NCBI GenBank assembly: GCA_947301965.1
Contig: CAMYUM010000001.1
Location: forward strand, 1 to 64,000
DNA: 64,000 nt
Source: an uncultured Azospirillum sp.
GTDB lineage: Bacteria; Pseudomonadota; Alphaproteobacteria; RF32; CAG-239
Reading direction: 5' to 3'
The notes below the pieces were generated by a model. That model worked only from the letters and a program-made list of their open reading frames with translations, made no database searches and had not been told where the DNA came from. Below, piece after piece: positions 27,257 through 34,346 of the stretch. The position numbers and the translations under genes are program-made. The stretch's first letter is position 1, and every line of letters begins with the position of its first letter.

Positions 27257-27452
27257 CTTTTTAAATAGCCCAAAACATTGAGAATCAGGGCGAATCACAA
27301 AAATATTGTGTCAAGAAATTTAATTGCAATGTTCGTTAATTGTTCTGTTGTTTTTTATTTTTTAACCTTTTATTATCTGACCATCAAATCGATGAAAATC
27401 GAAGATGAAAATATTTTTGTTTTAACCTATTACTTATAAGGATGCGAAGATA

Positions 27453-28901
27453 ATGGCTGGCGAAGCAATTACTACTAATAACGAAGATGTCCAAGATGAA
27501 TGGGGACAAATTTGCTCGCAATTAAAACAAGAGGTTGGAGAAAAGGCTTTTGACAGTTGGTTGAAGCCGTTGAGCATAAGCTCTTTTTCCAGCGGAGTAA
27601 TGAACATCAGTGTGCCGACGCGTTTTATGCGCAACTGGGTTATCACAAATTACTCTGACAGAATTCATAAAATATGGGAAAAGAAAAATCCTAATATAAA
27701 AAGTATTAATTTTATTGTTCAGGCCGCAGACGAAGGTATTATGACCGGAGTGCGTAATTCTACCTGTAGATCTTTATTAAAGAAAGTTTATCAAAGTCCG
27801 GCACCACAAAACATATATCAGTCCGGGTTAAACAATATTCAGCTGGAATCCGGTTATGTTTCTGATGCTAACCAATCGTTGTCTGTGCCGCTGAATCCGC
27901 AATATACCTTTGAAAATTTTGTTGTCGGCAAAACTAACGAGTTTGCTTATGCTGCGGCAAGAAAGGTTGCCGAATCCGACGATATACCGTTTAATCCGTT
28001 GTTTTTATATTCGGGCGTAGGACTCGGAAAAACCCACCTGATGCACGCCATTGCATGGAGAATTAAACAAAGAAATCCAAACAAAAATATTGTTTATTTG
28101 TCTGCAGAGAAGTTTATGTATAAATTTGTAAGAGCTCTGCGTTATAAAGACACCGCCGCTTTTAAAGAACAATTTCGCTCAGTTGATGTTTTGATGGTTG
28201 ACGATGTTCAGTTTATGGGCGGTAAAGACACCACACAGGAAGAATTTTTCTACACCTTTAACTCTTTGATTGAAGAAGGCCGTCAGATAATTATTTCTGC
28301 AGATAAATCTCCTTCTGATTTGGAGGGAATCGAAACCCGTCTGCGTTCTCGTTTGGGTTGCGGATTGGTCGCTGATATTCATCCGACTGATTTTGACCTC
28401 AGAATCGGTATTTTGCAAGCCAAAGCAAAACAGCTTAATTGCGAACTGCCACAAAAAGTTGCCGAATTTTTGGCGCAGAAAATTACTTCAAACATCCGTG
28501 AGCTGGAAGGTGCTTTGCGTCGCATAATTGCTCATACACAATTGCTGCCGGGTAAAGAGATAACCCTTGAAAACACTCAAGATGTATTGAAGGATATGTT
28601 GCGTTCTTATGACCGCAGAACAACAATAGATGAAATTCAGAAAAAAGTAGCTGAACACTTCAATATATCGGTCAAAGAAATGCAATCATCACGCCGTGCA
28701 AGAACCGTGGCCAGACCTCGTCAGATTGCCATGTATTTGGCCAAGCTTTTGACATTGCGTTCTTTGCCGGAAATAGGGCGAAAATTTGACCGTGATCATA
28801 CAACGGTAATGCACGCGGTGCGCAAAGTTGAAGAACTTATAAAAGAAGATTCAAGCGTTGCCGAGAGCGTTGAAGTTTTGCGTCGATCTTTAGAGGCATA
28901 A
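27453..28901 (+). CDS. dnaA: Chromosomal replication initiator protein DnaA
   Basis: DnaA binds DnaA boxes at oriC and melts the origin. The 482-residue protein has the N-terminal domain (WGQICSQLKQEVGEKAFDSWLKPL), a variable linker, the AAA+ ATPase with LFLYSGVGLGKTHLMHAIA, VLMVDDVQF and the RSRLGCGL sensor region, and the C-terminal DNA-binding domain with the signature RHH-type loop FDRDHTTVMHAVRKVEEL. The start at 27453 has AAGGA upstream. It is preceded by rpsT and followed by a Nudix gene, dnaN and recF, a standard cluster. The 250-base gap before it lacks clear DnaA boxes. Confidence 0.98.
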   Translation: MAGEAITTNNEDVQDEWGQICSQLKQEVGEKAFDSWLKPLSISSFSSGVMNISVPTRFMRNWVITNYSDRIHKIWEKKNPNIKSINFIVQAADEGIMTGVRNSTCRSLLKKVYQSPAPQNIYQSGLNNIQLESGYVSDANQSLSVPLNPQYTFENFVVGKTNEFAYAAARKVAESDDIPFNPLFLYSGVGLGKTHLMHAIAWRIKQRNPNKNIVYLSAEKFMYKFVRALRYKDTAAFKEQFRSVDVLMVDDVQFMGGKDTTQEEFFYTFNSLIEEGRQIIISADKSPSDLEGIETRLRSRLGCGLVADIHPTDFDLRIGILQAKAKQLNCELPQKVAEFLAQKITSNIRELEGALRRIIAHTQLLPGKEITLENTQDVLKDMLRSYDRRTTIDEIQKKVAEHFNISVKEMQSSRRARTVARPRQIAMYLAKLLTLRSLPEIGRKFDRDHTTVMHAVRKVEELIKEDSSVAESVEVLRRSLEA

Positions 28902-28907
28902 AAAAAC

Positions 28908-28934
28908 AAAGCCGGATTTATTCCGGCTTTTTTT
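28908..28934 (+). terminator. Rho-independent terminator after dnaA
   Basis: AAAGCCGGA and TCCGGCTTT form a 9-base-pair stem with a short loop, followed by a run of T residues. Confidence 0.9.
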
Positions 28935-28946
28935 ATGAGAGGTTTT

Positions 28947-29357
28947 ATGGAAGAAAAAATTGTAAAAGTCGGTGTGGGCGTACTGATTTATAACAACAAG
29001 GATGAAATATTACTGGGGTTGAGAAAATCTAAGCACGGAGAAGGAACCTGGTGTCCTCCGGGCGGACATCTTGAATACGGAGAAAGTTTTGAAGATGCCG
29101 CTGTCCGAGAGACTGAGGAAGAAACCTCTTTGGTTTTAAGCAAAGACCGCATTACCGTTTTAGGGGTTACGAACGATTTTTTCCAAGAAAGCGGAAAACA
29201 TTATGTTACGGTGATGATGACCACAACAAAATTTGACGGAGAGCCTAGGGTTGTCGAGCCGGACAAATGTGCCGAGTGGCGGTGGTTTGCAAAAGACCGG
29301 TTGCCAGACAATTTGTTTTTGCCAATTCGCAATTTTTTGAACAAATACAGCCTGTAA
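28947..29357 (+). CDS. Nudix hydrolase, NUDT15/MutT-like
   Basis: The 136-residue protein has a full Nudix box (GHLEYGESFEDAAVRETEEETSL). The context VGVLIYNNKDEILLGLRKSKHGEGTWCPPGGHLE resembles NUDT15 and other nucleotide-sanitising Nudix enzymes that hydrolyse oxidised or unusual dNTPs. The exact substrate cannot be told from sequence. I choose the ATG at 28947 because it follows GAGAGG; an in-frame ATG at 28935 lies immediately against the dnaA terminator. It sits between dnaA and dnaN. Confidence 0.85.
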   Translation: MEEKIVKVGVGVLIYNNKDEILLGLRKSKHGEGTWCPPGGHLEYGESFEDAAVRETEEETSLVLSKDRITVLGVTNDFFQESGKHYVTVMMTTTKFDGEPRVVEPDKCAEWRWFAKDRLPDNLFLPIRNFLNKYSL

Positions 29358-29475
29358 CCGAATCCGTAAAAAAGCTGTTGAATATTTACTATTTTAAGTT
29401 TTGAAAGCAATATATTGTGCTATTATTGCATGGAGTGTAAATTTGCTCATAATTTAATTTTTTCGGAATAATGCC

Positions 29476-30594
29476 ATGAAATTTGTTATAGAACGCGCTA
29501 TTTTATTAAAAACTTTGAGCCACATTCAAAGTATTGTCGAAAAACGTAATACCATTCCGGTATTGTCAAACGTCCGTATTGAAGCATTAGGTGACGGCAT
29601 AAGCTTTAAGGCTACCGATATGGATACGGAAATCACCGAAATTGTTGACGCTAAAATTGCCGAAACCGGTGCAACCACCGCTCCTGCCCATATGCTGTAT
29701 GATATCGTACGCAAATTGTCGGACGGAGCAGAGGTTGAACTGACTTTCCCCGACGATAAAGGTCAGTTGACTATTGCTTCCGGACGTTCAAAATTTGCGT
29801 TATCAACCATTGGAGTTGAAGATTTTCCGATTATTGCCGGAGATAAGTTGCCGATTAATTTCAGTATCGCCAGAGAAGAGCTTAAAGACGTTATTGACCG
29901 CACTCAATTTGCGGTTTCGACCGAAGAAACGAGATATTATCTGAACGGTCTTTATGTCCACGCCAAAAGCGAAGGGGCGACCAAAGTATTGCGCGTTGTT
30001 GCTACCGACGGACATCGTTTGGCTTGTGTTGAATCTCCGCTGCCGAAAGGTGCCGAAAAAATTGCCGGCGTTATTATTCCGAGAAAAACCGTAAGCGAAG
30101 TTCGTAAGCTGCTTGACGACACCAAGGCAGAAAACATTTCTGTTGCTCTGTCAGATAACAAAGTTCGCTTTACTCTTGAAGAAGTTACCCTAACTTCAAA
30201 ATTGATTGACGGAACATATCCTGATTATGAAAGGGTTATTCCTACAGATACCGATAAGCTGCTTGAGGTTTCGGTTAAGGAATTGTCAAATGCCGTTGAC
30301 CGTGTTTCGGTTGTGGCCGAGCGCACCCGTGCAATCAAAATGATTGCTCAAACCGGAAAAATTGTTATTACAACAACAAGTCCGGATTTAGGATCAGCGT
30401 TGGAAGAAATTGATGCAAAATATGACAGCGAATCTTTGGAAATCGGCTATAATTTCCGTTATTTGCTGGATATCCTGTCCGAGATTAAAGGGGAATCCGT
30501 ACAAATCAGTTTTTCTGATGCGTCTTCTCCGTCAGTAATTCATGACACCTCCGACTCAAGTGCTATTTATGTATTGATGCCGATGAGGGTATAA
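29476..30594 (+). CDS. dnaN: DNA polymerase III beta sliding clamp
   Basis: DnaN is the ring that holds polymerase III on DNA. The 372-residue protein has the three repeated clamp domains; recognisable pieces are FVIERAILLKTLSHIQSIVEKRNTIPVLSNV at the start, VVATDGHRLA in domain 2, and the C-terminal PMRV, which forms part of the hydrophobic partner-binding pocket. recF starts two bases after its stop, so the two are coupled. Confidence 0.98.
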   Translation: MKFVIERAILLKTLSHIQSIVEKRNTIPVLSNVRIEALGDGISFKATDMDTEITEIVDAKIAETGATTAPAHMLYDIVRKLSDGAEVELTFPDDKGQLTIASGRSKFALSTIGVEDFPIIAGDKLPINFSIAREELKDVIDRTQFAVSTEETRYYLNGLYVHAKSEGATKVLRVVATDGHRLACVESPLPKGAEKIAGVIIPRKTVSEVRKLLDDTKAENISVALSDNKVRFTLEEVTLTSKLIDGTYPDYERVIPTDTDKLLEVSVKELSNAVDRVSVVAERTRAIKMIAQTGKIVITTTSPDLGSALEEIDAKYDSESLEIGYNFRYLLDILSEIKGESVQISFSDASSPSVIHDTSDSSAIYVLMPMRV

Positions 30595-30595
30595 G

Positions 30596-31813
30596 TTGGA
30601 CAGTTTGGCGCAAAACATACAGTCAGTTATCAGTAAAAAGTCAGGCGTTACGCGTCTGACTTTAACTGATTTTAGGAACTATGCTTTTTTGCGCATGAAT
30701 ACAAATTTGCGCCCGATAATTATTACCGGCGAAAACGGAAGCGGAAAAACAAATATTTTGGAAGCAGTATCTTTTCTAACCCCGGGAAGAGGTTTGCGCG
30801 GAGCCAGATTGGCCGACATAAGAAGATTTACTCCGGCTGTCGTTGAAGATGATTATGTGCCGTCAAACGGCTCGTGGGCGGTCTCGGCAATGGTTTATAA
30901 AAATGGCGAAGATTTTGAGATTGGAACCGCTGTTGAAAATTCTCCTAAAGATGAAGACGACGAAATCAGTAGCTATAACAAGAGAATCGTTAAGATTGAC
31001 GGACAAAAAGCAGTTTCTCAGGGTGAATTAGGACAGTATGTTTCGGCAATATGGCTCACTCCGCAAATGGACCGACTGTTCCGCGGCGGCTCACAACCGC
31101 GAAGAAGTTTTTTGGATCGATTGGTGTTTGCTTTTGATAATGAACACGCTAAAAGAACCGCTAATTTTGAACATCTTTACAAGCAGTGGTATCAGTTGAT
31201 TAAAAGTACAAACGGGCGTGCAGATAATGCATGGCTTGAGGGAATCGAAGAAAATATGGCAGCAATCGGCGTGGCAATTGCCGCGGCTCGCAGAGAGCAA
31301 ATTGCCCGATTGAACAGTTTTATTGAAAACGAGCCTGACGACGTTTTTCCGAATGTGATTTTGGAGCTGGACGGAACAATTGAAAAAATGCTTGATAAAA
31401 TGCCCGCCGTAGATGTTGAAGATTTTTATATTGATAAACTCAAAAAAGAACGACGGAATGTTTTATACAATGACAGCGTTGACGGTGTAAACCGTACCGA
31501 TTTTAAGGTTACTTACAAACGAAAACACATGCCGGCGGAATTGTGTTCAACCGGAGAGCAGAAATCGTTGCTGATAAGCATTATTTTGGCACAAACTAAA
31601 TGCCAAATTTTATATCAGGGGTTTGCTCCCGTTTTGTTGCTTGATGAAATTGCCGCTCATCTTGATAACACAAAAAAGGAGGCTCTGTTAGATAAAATAA
31701 AAAATCTCGGTTTACAGGCTTGGATTACGGCAACGAATCGCGATATTTTCCAAACCCTGAAAAATGATGCAGATTTTTTTGAAATTAAAAACAATATGGT
31801 TACACAATTATAA
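30596..31813 (+). CDS. recF: DNA replication and repair protein RecF
   Basis: RecF loads RecA onto single-stranded gaps together with RecO and RecR. The 405-residue protein shows LTDFRNYAFLRM, the Walker A GENGSGKTN, and the ABC-type Walker B and signature region STGEQKSLLISIILAQ and PVLLLDEIAAHLD. No ATG lies at a suitable position; a TTG at 30596, two bases after dnaN and about 5 bases after GAGGG, fits as the start. recR is also in this window (33421-34014). Confidence 0.93.
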   Translation: MDSLAQNIQSVISKKSGVTRLTLTDFRNYAFLRMNTNLRPIIITGENGSGKTNILEAVSFLTPGRGLRGARLADIRRFTPAVVEDDYVPSNGSWAVSAMVYKNGEDFEIGTAVENSPKDEDDEISSYNKRIVKIDGQKAVSQGELGQYVSAIWLTPQMDRLFRGGSQPRRSFLDRLVFAFDNEHAKRTANFEHLYKQWYQLIKSTNGRADNAWLEGIEENMAAIGVAIAAARREQIARLNSFIENEPDDVFPNVILELDGTIEKMLDKMPAVDVEDFYIDKLKKERRNVLYNDSVDGVNRTDFKVTYKRKHMPAELCSTGEQKSLLISIILAQTKCQILYQGFAPVLLLDEIAAHLDNTKKEALLDKIKNLGLQAWITATNRDIFQTLKNDADFFEIKNNMVTQL

Positions 31814-31820
31814 AAGTTTG

Positions 31821-31844
31821 AAAGCCTCTCTTCGGAGAGGCTTT
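31821..31844 (+). terminator. Terminator hairpin after recF
   Basis: AAAGCCTCTC and GAGAGGCTTT form a perfect 10-base-pair stem around a TTCG tetraloop. The following T tract is weak (CGTTTATTTG), so efficiency is uncertain. Confidence 0.7.
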
Positions 31845-31847
31845 CGT

Positions 31848-31961
31848 TTATTTGTCTTTGTTGCCGTGACCACAGCCGCAACCGCAACCCTGTCCTTTTT
31901 CGCCGGGTTTTGATTTGGTGTTATCAGTCGGCTTTTTGGGTGTTTCTTTACAAACGCTCAT
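31848..31961 (-). CDS. Small Cys-rich protein (37 residues)
   Basis: This short ORF starts with ATG at 31961 preceded by a strong GAGGAG ribosome site 8 bases upstream and ends with TAA at 31848. The protein begins MSVCKETPKKPTDNTK, has a Lys/Pro-rich linker, and ends GQGCGCGCGHGNKDK, where three Cys alternate with Gly next to a His. Such a tail could bind a metal (zinc, copper or iron-sulfur) or be a redox peptide. No named family is recognised. It lies downstream of the ptsH gene on the same strand but after a strong terminator hairpin, so it may need its own promoter or read-through. Confidence 0.6.
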   Translation of the reverse strand: MSVCKETPKKPTDNTKSKPGEKGQGCGCGCGHGNKDK

Positions 31962-31974
31962 TTAAAAACTCCTC

Positions 31975-32018
31975 AAAAAATTAACCTAAATCCAAAAACA
32001 GATTTAGGTTAATTTTGT
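31975..32018 (-). terminator. Terminator after ptsH
   Basis: A perfect 16-base-pair inverted repeat (arms 31977-31992 and 32001-32016) lies 30 bases after the ptsH stop. In the ptsH direction it is followed by a run of T residues, and only a few bases later comes the GAGGAG ribosome site of the 37-residue ORF. The hairpin could also act as an attenuator. Confidence 0.85.
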
Positions 32019-32046
32019 GTTTTTTCAACCAATGTTATCTTTTGTT

Positions 32047-32316
32047 TTATTCTTCCCCGAACTTATCATCAACTAAAGAAGATATCGCCTCCATGGCCTG
32101 TTGTTCGTCATCACCGGAAGCGGTAACCTTGATTGTTGTTCCCTGCGATGCCGCCAACATCATTAATCCCATGATGGAACAGCCGCTGACTTTTTGTCCC
32201 AGCCTCTCAACATCTATTTTGGCACCAAAGCTTTCGGCGGTCTTTACAAAGGCCGCGGCAGCACGAGCGTGGAGACCTTTGCGATTTTTTATTTCGAGTT
32301 CCTTACTGATGCTCAT
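32047..32316 (-). CDS. ptsH: HPr-like phosphocarrier protein
   Basis: HPr passes phosphate between PTS components. The 89-residue protein has the phosphorylated His in GLHARAAAAFV and the regulatory Ser in VSGCSIMGLMML, the target of HPr kinase. It is downstream of an EIIA gene with one base between stop and start, and the HPr kinase HprK is encoded at 47960-48394. Such alphaproteobacterial sets lack sugar permeases and act as regulators linking metabolism to other processes. Enzyme I is not in this window. Confidence 0.93.
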   Translation of the reverse strand: MSISKELEIKNRKGLHARAAAAFVKTAESFGAKIDVERLGQKVSGCSIMGLMMLAASQGTTIKVTASGDDEQQAMEAISSLVDDKFGEE

Positions 32317-32317
32317 T

Positions 32318-32716
32318 CTATAAACCTAACAGCTGTGATGCGATATTAATGTATTTTTTGCCGGCCTCCTGCGCTCCTAATACCGTATCTTTAAGATTTT
32401 TTTCTTTACGGAGCGAGGCGATTTTTATCAACATCGGAAGATTGACACCGGCAAGAATTTCAACTTTTGCTTTATCCATAATTGAAATCGCCAAATTTGA
32501 CGGGGTTCCGCCAAACAGGTCGGTTAAAACTATCGTTCCTTCGCCGCTGTTGACTTTTTCGACTTTGTGAAGAATTTCATCGCGGCGATCTTCCATGTTA
32601 TCTTCAGGACCGATGCAAACTGTTTCTATCTGCTCCTGTTTGCCGACCACATGCTGCATTGCCGACACAAATTCTTTGGCTAAATTGCCGTGTGTAACCA
32701 AAACCAATCCCAACAT
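32318..32716 (-). CDS. PTS EIIA component, mannose family
   Basis: The 132-residue protein is a mannose-type (PTS-Man) EIIA domain, with the phosphorylated His in LVLVTHGNLAKEF and the family motif VLTDLFGGTPSNLA. It has no EIIB or membrane partner nearby and precedes ptsH, so it is probably a regulatory EIIA that signals phosphorylation state, as with EIIA-Man next to HPr and HprK in Rhizobiales. The ATG at 32716 follows a short gap after the 141-residue unknown gene. Confidence 0.9.
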   Translation of the reverse strand: MLGLVLVTHGNLAKEFVSAMQHVVGKQEQIETVCIGPEDNMEDRRDEILHKVEKVNSGEGTIVLTDLFGGTPSNLAISIMDKAKVEILAGVNLPMLIKIASLRKEKNLKDTVLGAQEAGKKYINIASQLLGL

Positions 32717-32728
32717 TTATTTTTGTCC

Positions 32729-33154
32729 TTATTTTTTCTCGGAGCTGCCGCCAGACCAAACATGAATGGCGCCGAAATTTTTAATAACATCTTCTTTGCT
32801 TTTGGCCATAATCAGCTCGTCTGCCCGAGTTTGACGCCCTTTAAACACGATTTCCTCAACGTTGTCAACCGGAACGGCATAAACGCGCTCAACCATTTTG
32901 CCTTGCAATTCAACAATCATGACAAACTCAGCTTCGGCAAGAGGACCTTTGGTTTCCTCGTCAATATTATCAAGTTTTACCGCCAGTCTTCCGTCACGTT
33001 TTAACAAAGCTGTTTTTTTGCCGTCATATTCAAGAATCGGATTGACCGGGGTGCCGTCACGGGCATCAATAAATATTGCCAATTCACCGTATTTGTTTTC
33101 AATAATTTCAAAAAAGTCCTGTTTTTCAACGACTGTGTAGTACTGCGTTTCCAT
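32729..33154 (-). CDS. Hypothetical protein upstream of the PTS genes
   Basis: I do not recognise this 141-residue protein. It has no signal peptide; it is a mix of beta-like segments (YYTVVEKQDFFEIIENKYGELAIFID, FVMIVELQGKMVERVYAVPVDNVEEIVFKG) and ends with charged residues. The ATG at 33154 has AAGGG 7 bases upstream and is preferred over an ATG at 33169. It is the first gene before EIIA and HPr and probably in the same transcript, so it could take part in the same regulatory circuit; this is inference from position. Confidence 0.5.
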   Translation of the reverse strand: METQYYTVVEKQDFFEIIENKYGELAIFIDARDGTPVNPILEYDGKKTALLKRDGRLAVKLDNIDEETKGPLAEAEFVMIVELQGKMVERVYAVPVDNVEEIVFKGRQTRADELIMAKSKEDVIKNFGAIHVWSGGSSEKK

Positions 33155-33234
33155 GTTCAATCCCTTCAAATTAAACTTATTTTGAGCAAGATAATAATAT
33201 AATATCCATAAACTGTCAATTTTGTGTTAAAAAA

Positions 33235-33417
33235 ATGGAAAAGTCTGCTTTTAGTTTTGTTTGGAAGTATTTAAATCTGTGCGAGACGGATAGGATTTTG
33301 GTGTTTGAAAAGGGAAAAATAGTCGAAGACGGAATACATGAAGAATTAATTAATAAAAACGGTGTTTATGCAAAATTGTACAGTATGCAAGTTTCGGGAT
33401 TTATGGTTGCCGGGTAA
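33235..33417 (+). pseudogene. Remnant of an ABC transporter (MsbA-type) with an internal deletion
   Basis: The 60-codon frame starts MEKSAFSFVWKYL, which looks like the N-terminus of a six-helix ABC exporter, and then jumps to DRILVFEKGKIVEDGIHEELINKNGVYAKLY, the extreme C-terminus of an ABC ATPase (after the H-loop). The transmembrane domain, Walker motifs and signature sequence are absent. The simplest reading is that almost all of an ABC transporter gene was deleted, leaving the two ends fused. The N-terminal assignment is tentative; the C-terminal one is firm. Confidence 0.75.
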
Positions 33418-33420
33418 AAA

Positions 33421-34014
33421 TCACATTTCTTTGCGAGAATTGAGGGCGAGTTGGATTGTGCCTTCGTCCATATAATCAAGCTCGGCACCGACAGGAATAC
33501 CTTGAGCCAGGGTTGTGATTTTTACATTACTGTTTTTCAGTTTTGACACCAAATAGTGTGAGGTTATTTGCCCGTCAATGGTTGCCGGCAGGGCTAACAC
33601 GATTTCGGAAACCGCCCCACTCTCAACACGCATAAAAAGGGAATCGATATTTAAATCTTCGGGTGCTATGCCGTCAAGGGCTGACAAAACACCTCCCAAA
33701 ACATGGTATTGTCCGTGATAGAATCCGGTGCGCTCCATCGCCCATAAATCGGCAACGTCCTGCACAACACAAATTATATTTTTTTCTCTTTTTTCAGATG
33801 AACAGATTGAGCATGGTGATGTGGTATCAAAGTTGCCACAGATTTCACAGCTTTTAATGTTTTCTGCAACATCTTGCAAAGCCTCTATCAACGGCAACAG
33901 AACCGAATCTCTTTTTTTTATGAGATGCAGAACTATACGACGAGCCGATCTTGTGCCTAAAGACGGCAGTTTTGATGCAAGCTTAATCAGTTTTTCAATA
34001 TCTTGACCTGCCAC
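33421..34014 (-). CDS. recR: Recombination protein RecR
   Basis: RecR works with RecF and RecO in gap repair. The 197-residue protein has the helix-hairpin-helix segment (LASKLPSLGTRSARRIVLHLIKK), a four-Cys zinc site (CEICGNFDTTSPCSIC), and the Toprim domain (IICVVQDVADLWAMERTG). I choose GTG at 34014, which gives the typical (M)AGxxIExLI start and has AAAGG 8 bases upstream; a GTG at 34023 overlaps the ribosome site. It follows ybaB and dnaX in the conserved dnaX-ybaB-recR order. Confidence 0.94.
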   Translation of the reverse strand: MAGQDIEKLIKLASKLPSLGTRSARRIVLHLIKKRDSVLLPLIEALQDVAENIKSCEICGNFDTTSPCSICSSEKREKNIICVVQDVADLWAMERTGFYHGQYHVLGGVLSALDGIAPEDLNIDSLFMRVESGAVSEIVLALPATIDGQITSHYLVSKLKNSNVKITTLAQGIPVGAELDYMDEGTIQLALNSRKEM

Positions 34015-34025
34015 AATAATCACCT

Positions 34026-34346
34026 TTAAAACGGAAGTTTCAGACCACCAAGATTTAATCCGCCGGTAACGTCTTTTAAGCCTTCGCTCATCATGTTTTC
34101 AGCTTTGTTTTGTGCGTCATTACAGGCAGCTACTACTAAATCCTCTAAAATATCAACTTCATCGGGATTGAGAAGGGACTTGTCTATTTCGACTTTTTTG
34201 GTTGCCATTTTGCCGGTAACCGTGACCTTGACCATGCCACCACCGCTGACGCCGGTTACTTCACTTTGGGCTAATTTTTCCTGTGCTTCGCTCATCTTTT
34301 TTTGCATCATTTGAGCTTGTTTCATAAGATTTTGCATATTCATCAT
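34026..34346 (-). CDS. ybaB: YbaB/EbfC-family nucleoid-associated protein
   Basis: The 106-residue protein has the helical MKQAQMMQKKMSEAQEKLAQSEVTG region and the central GGGMVKVTVTGKM sheet that define YbaB/EbfC proteins, which dimerise and bind DNA with loose specificity. Its ATG shares a base with the dnaX stop (TGATG), so it is coupled to dnaX, and recR follows 11 bases downstream. Confidence 0.95.
   Translation of the reverse strand: MMNMQNLMKQAQMMQKKMSEAQEKLAQSEVTGVSGGGMVKVTVTGKMATKKVEIDKSLLNPDEVDILEDLVVAACNDAQNKAENMMSEGLKDVTGGLNLGGLKLPF

Noticed and set aside
27198-27452. The 255-base gap upstream of dnaA as the replication origin
   Set aside because: No cluster of DnaA boxes is seen there, only weak TTATCTGAC and similar matches; the rho-coaE gap fits much better.
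30596-31813. recF as frameshifted at its 5' end because no ATG start is found
   Set aside because: A TTG two bases after dnaN with GAGGG upstream gives a normal full-length protein.
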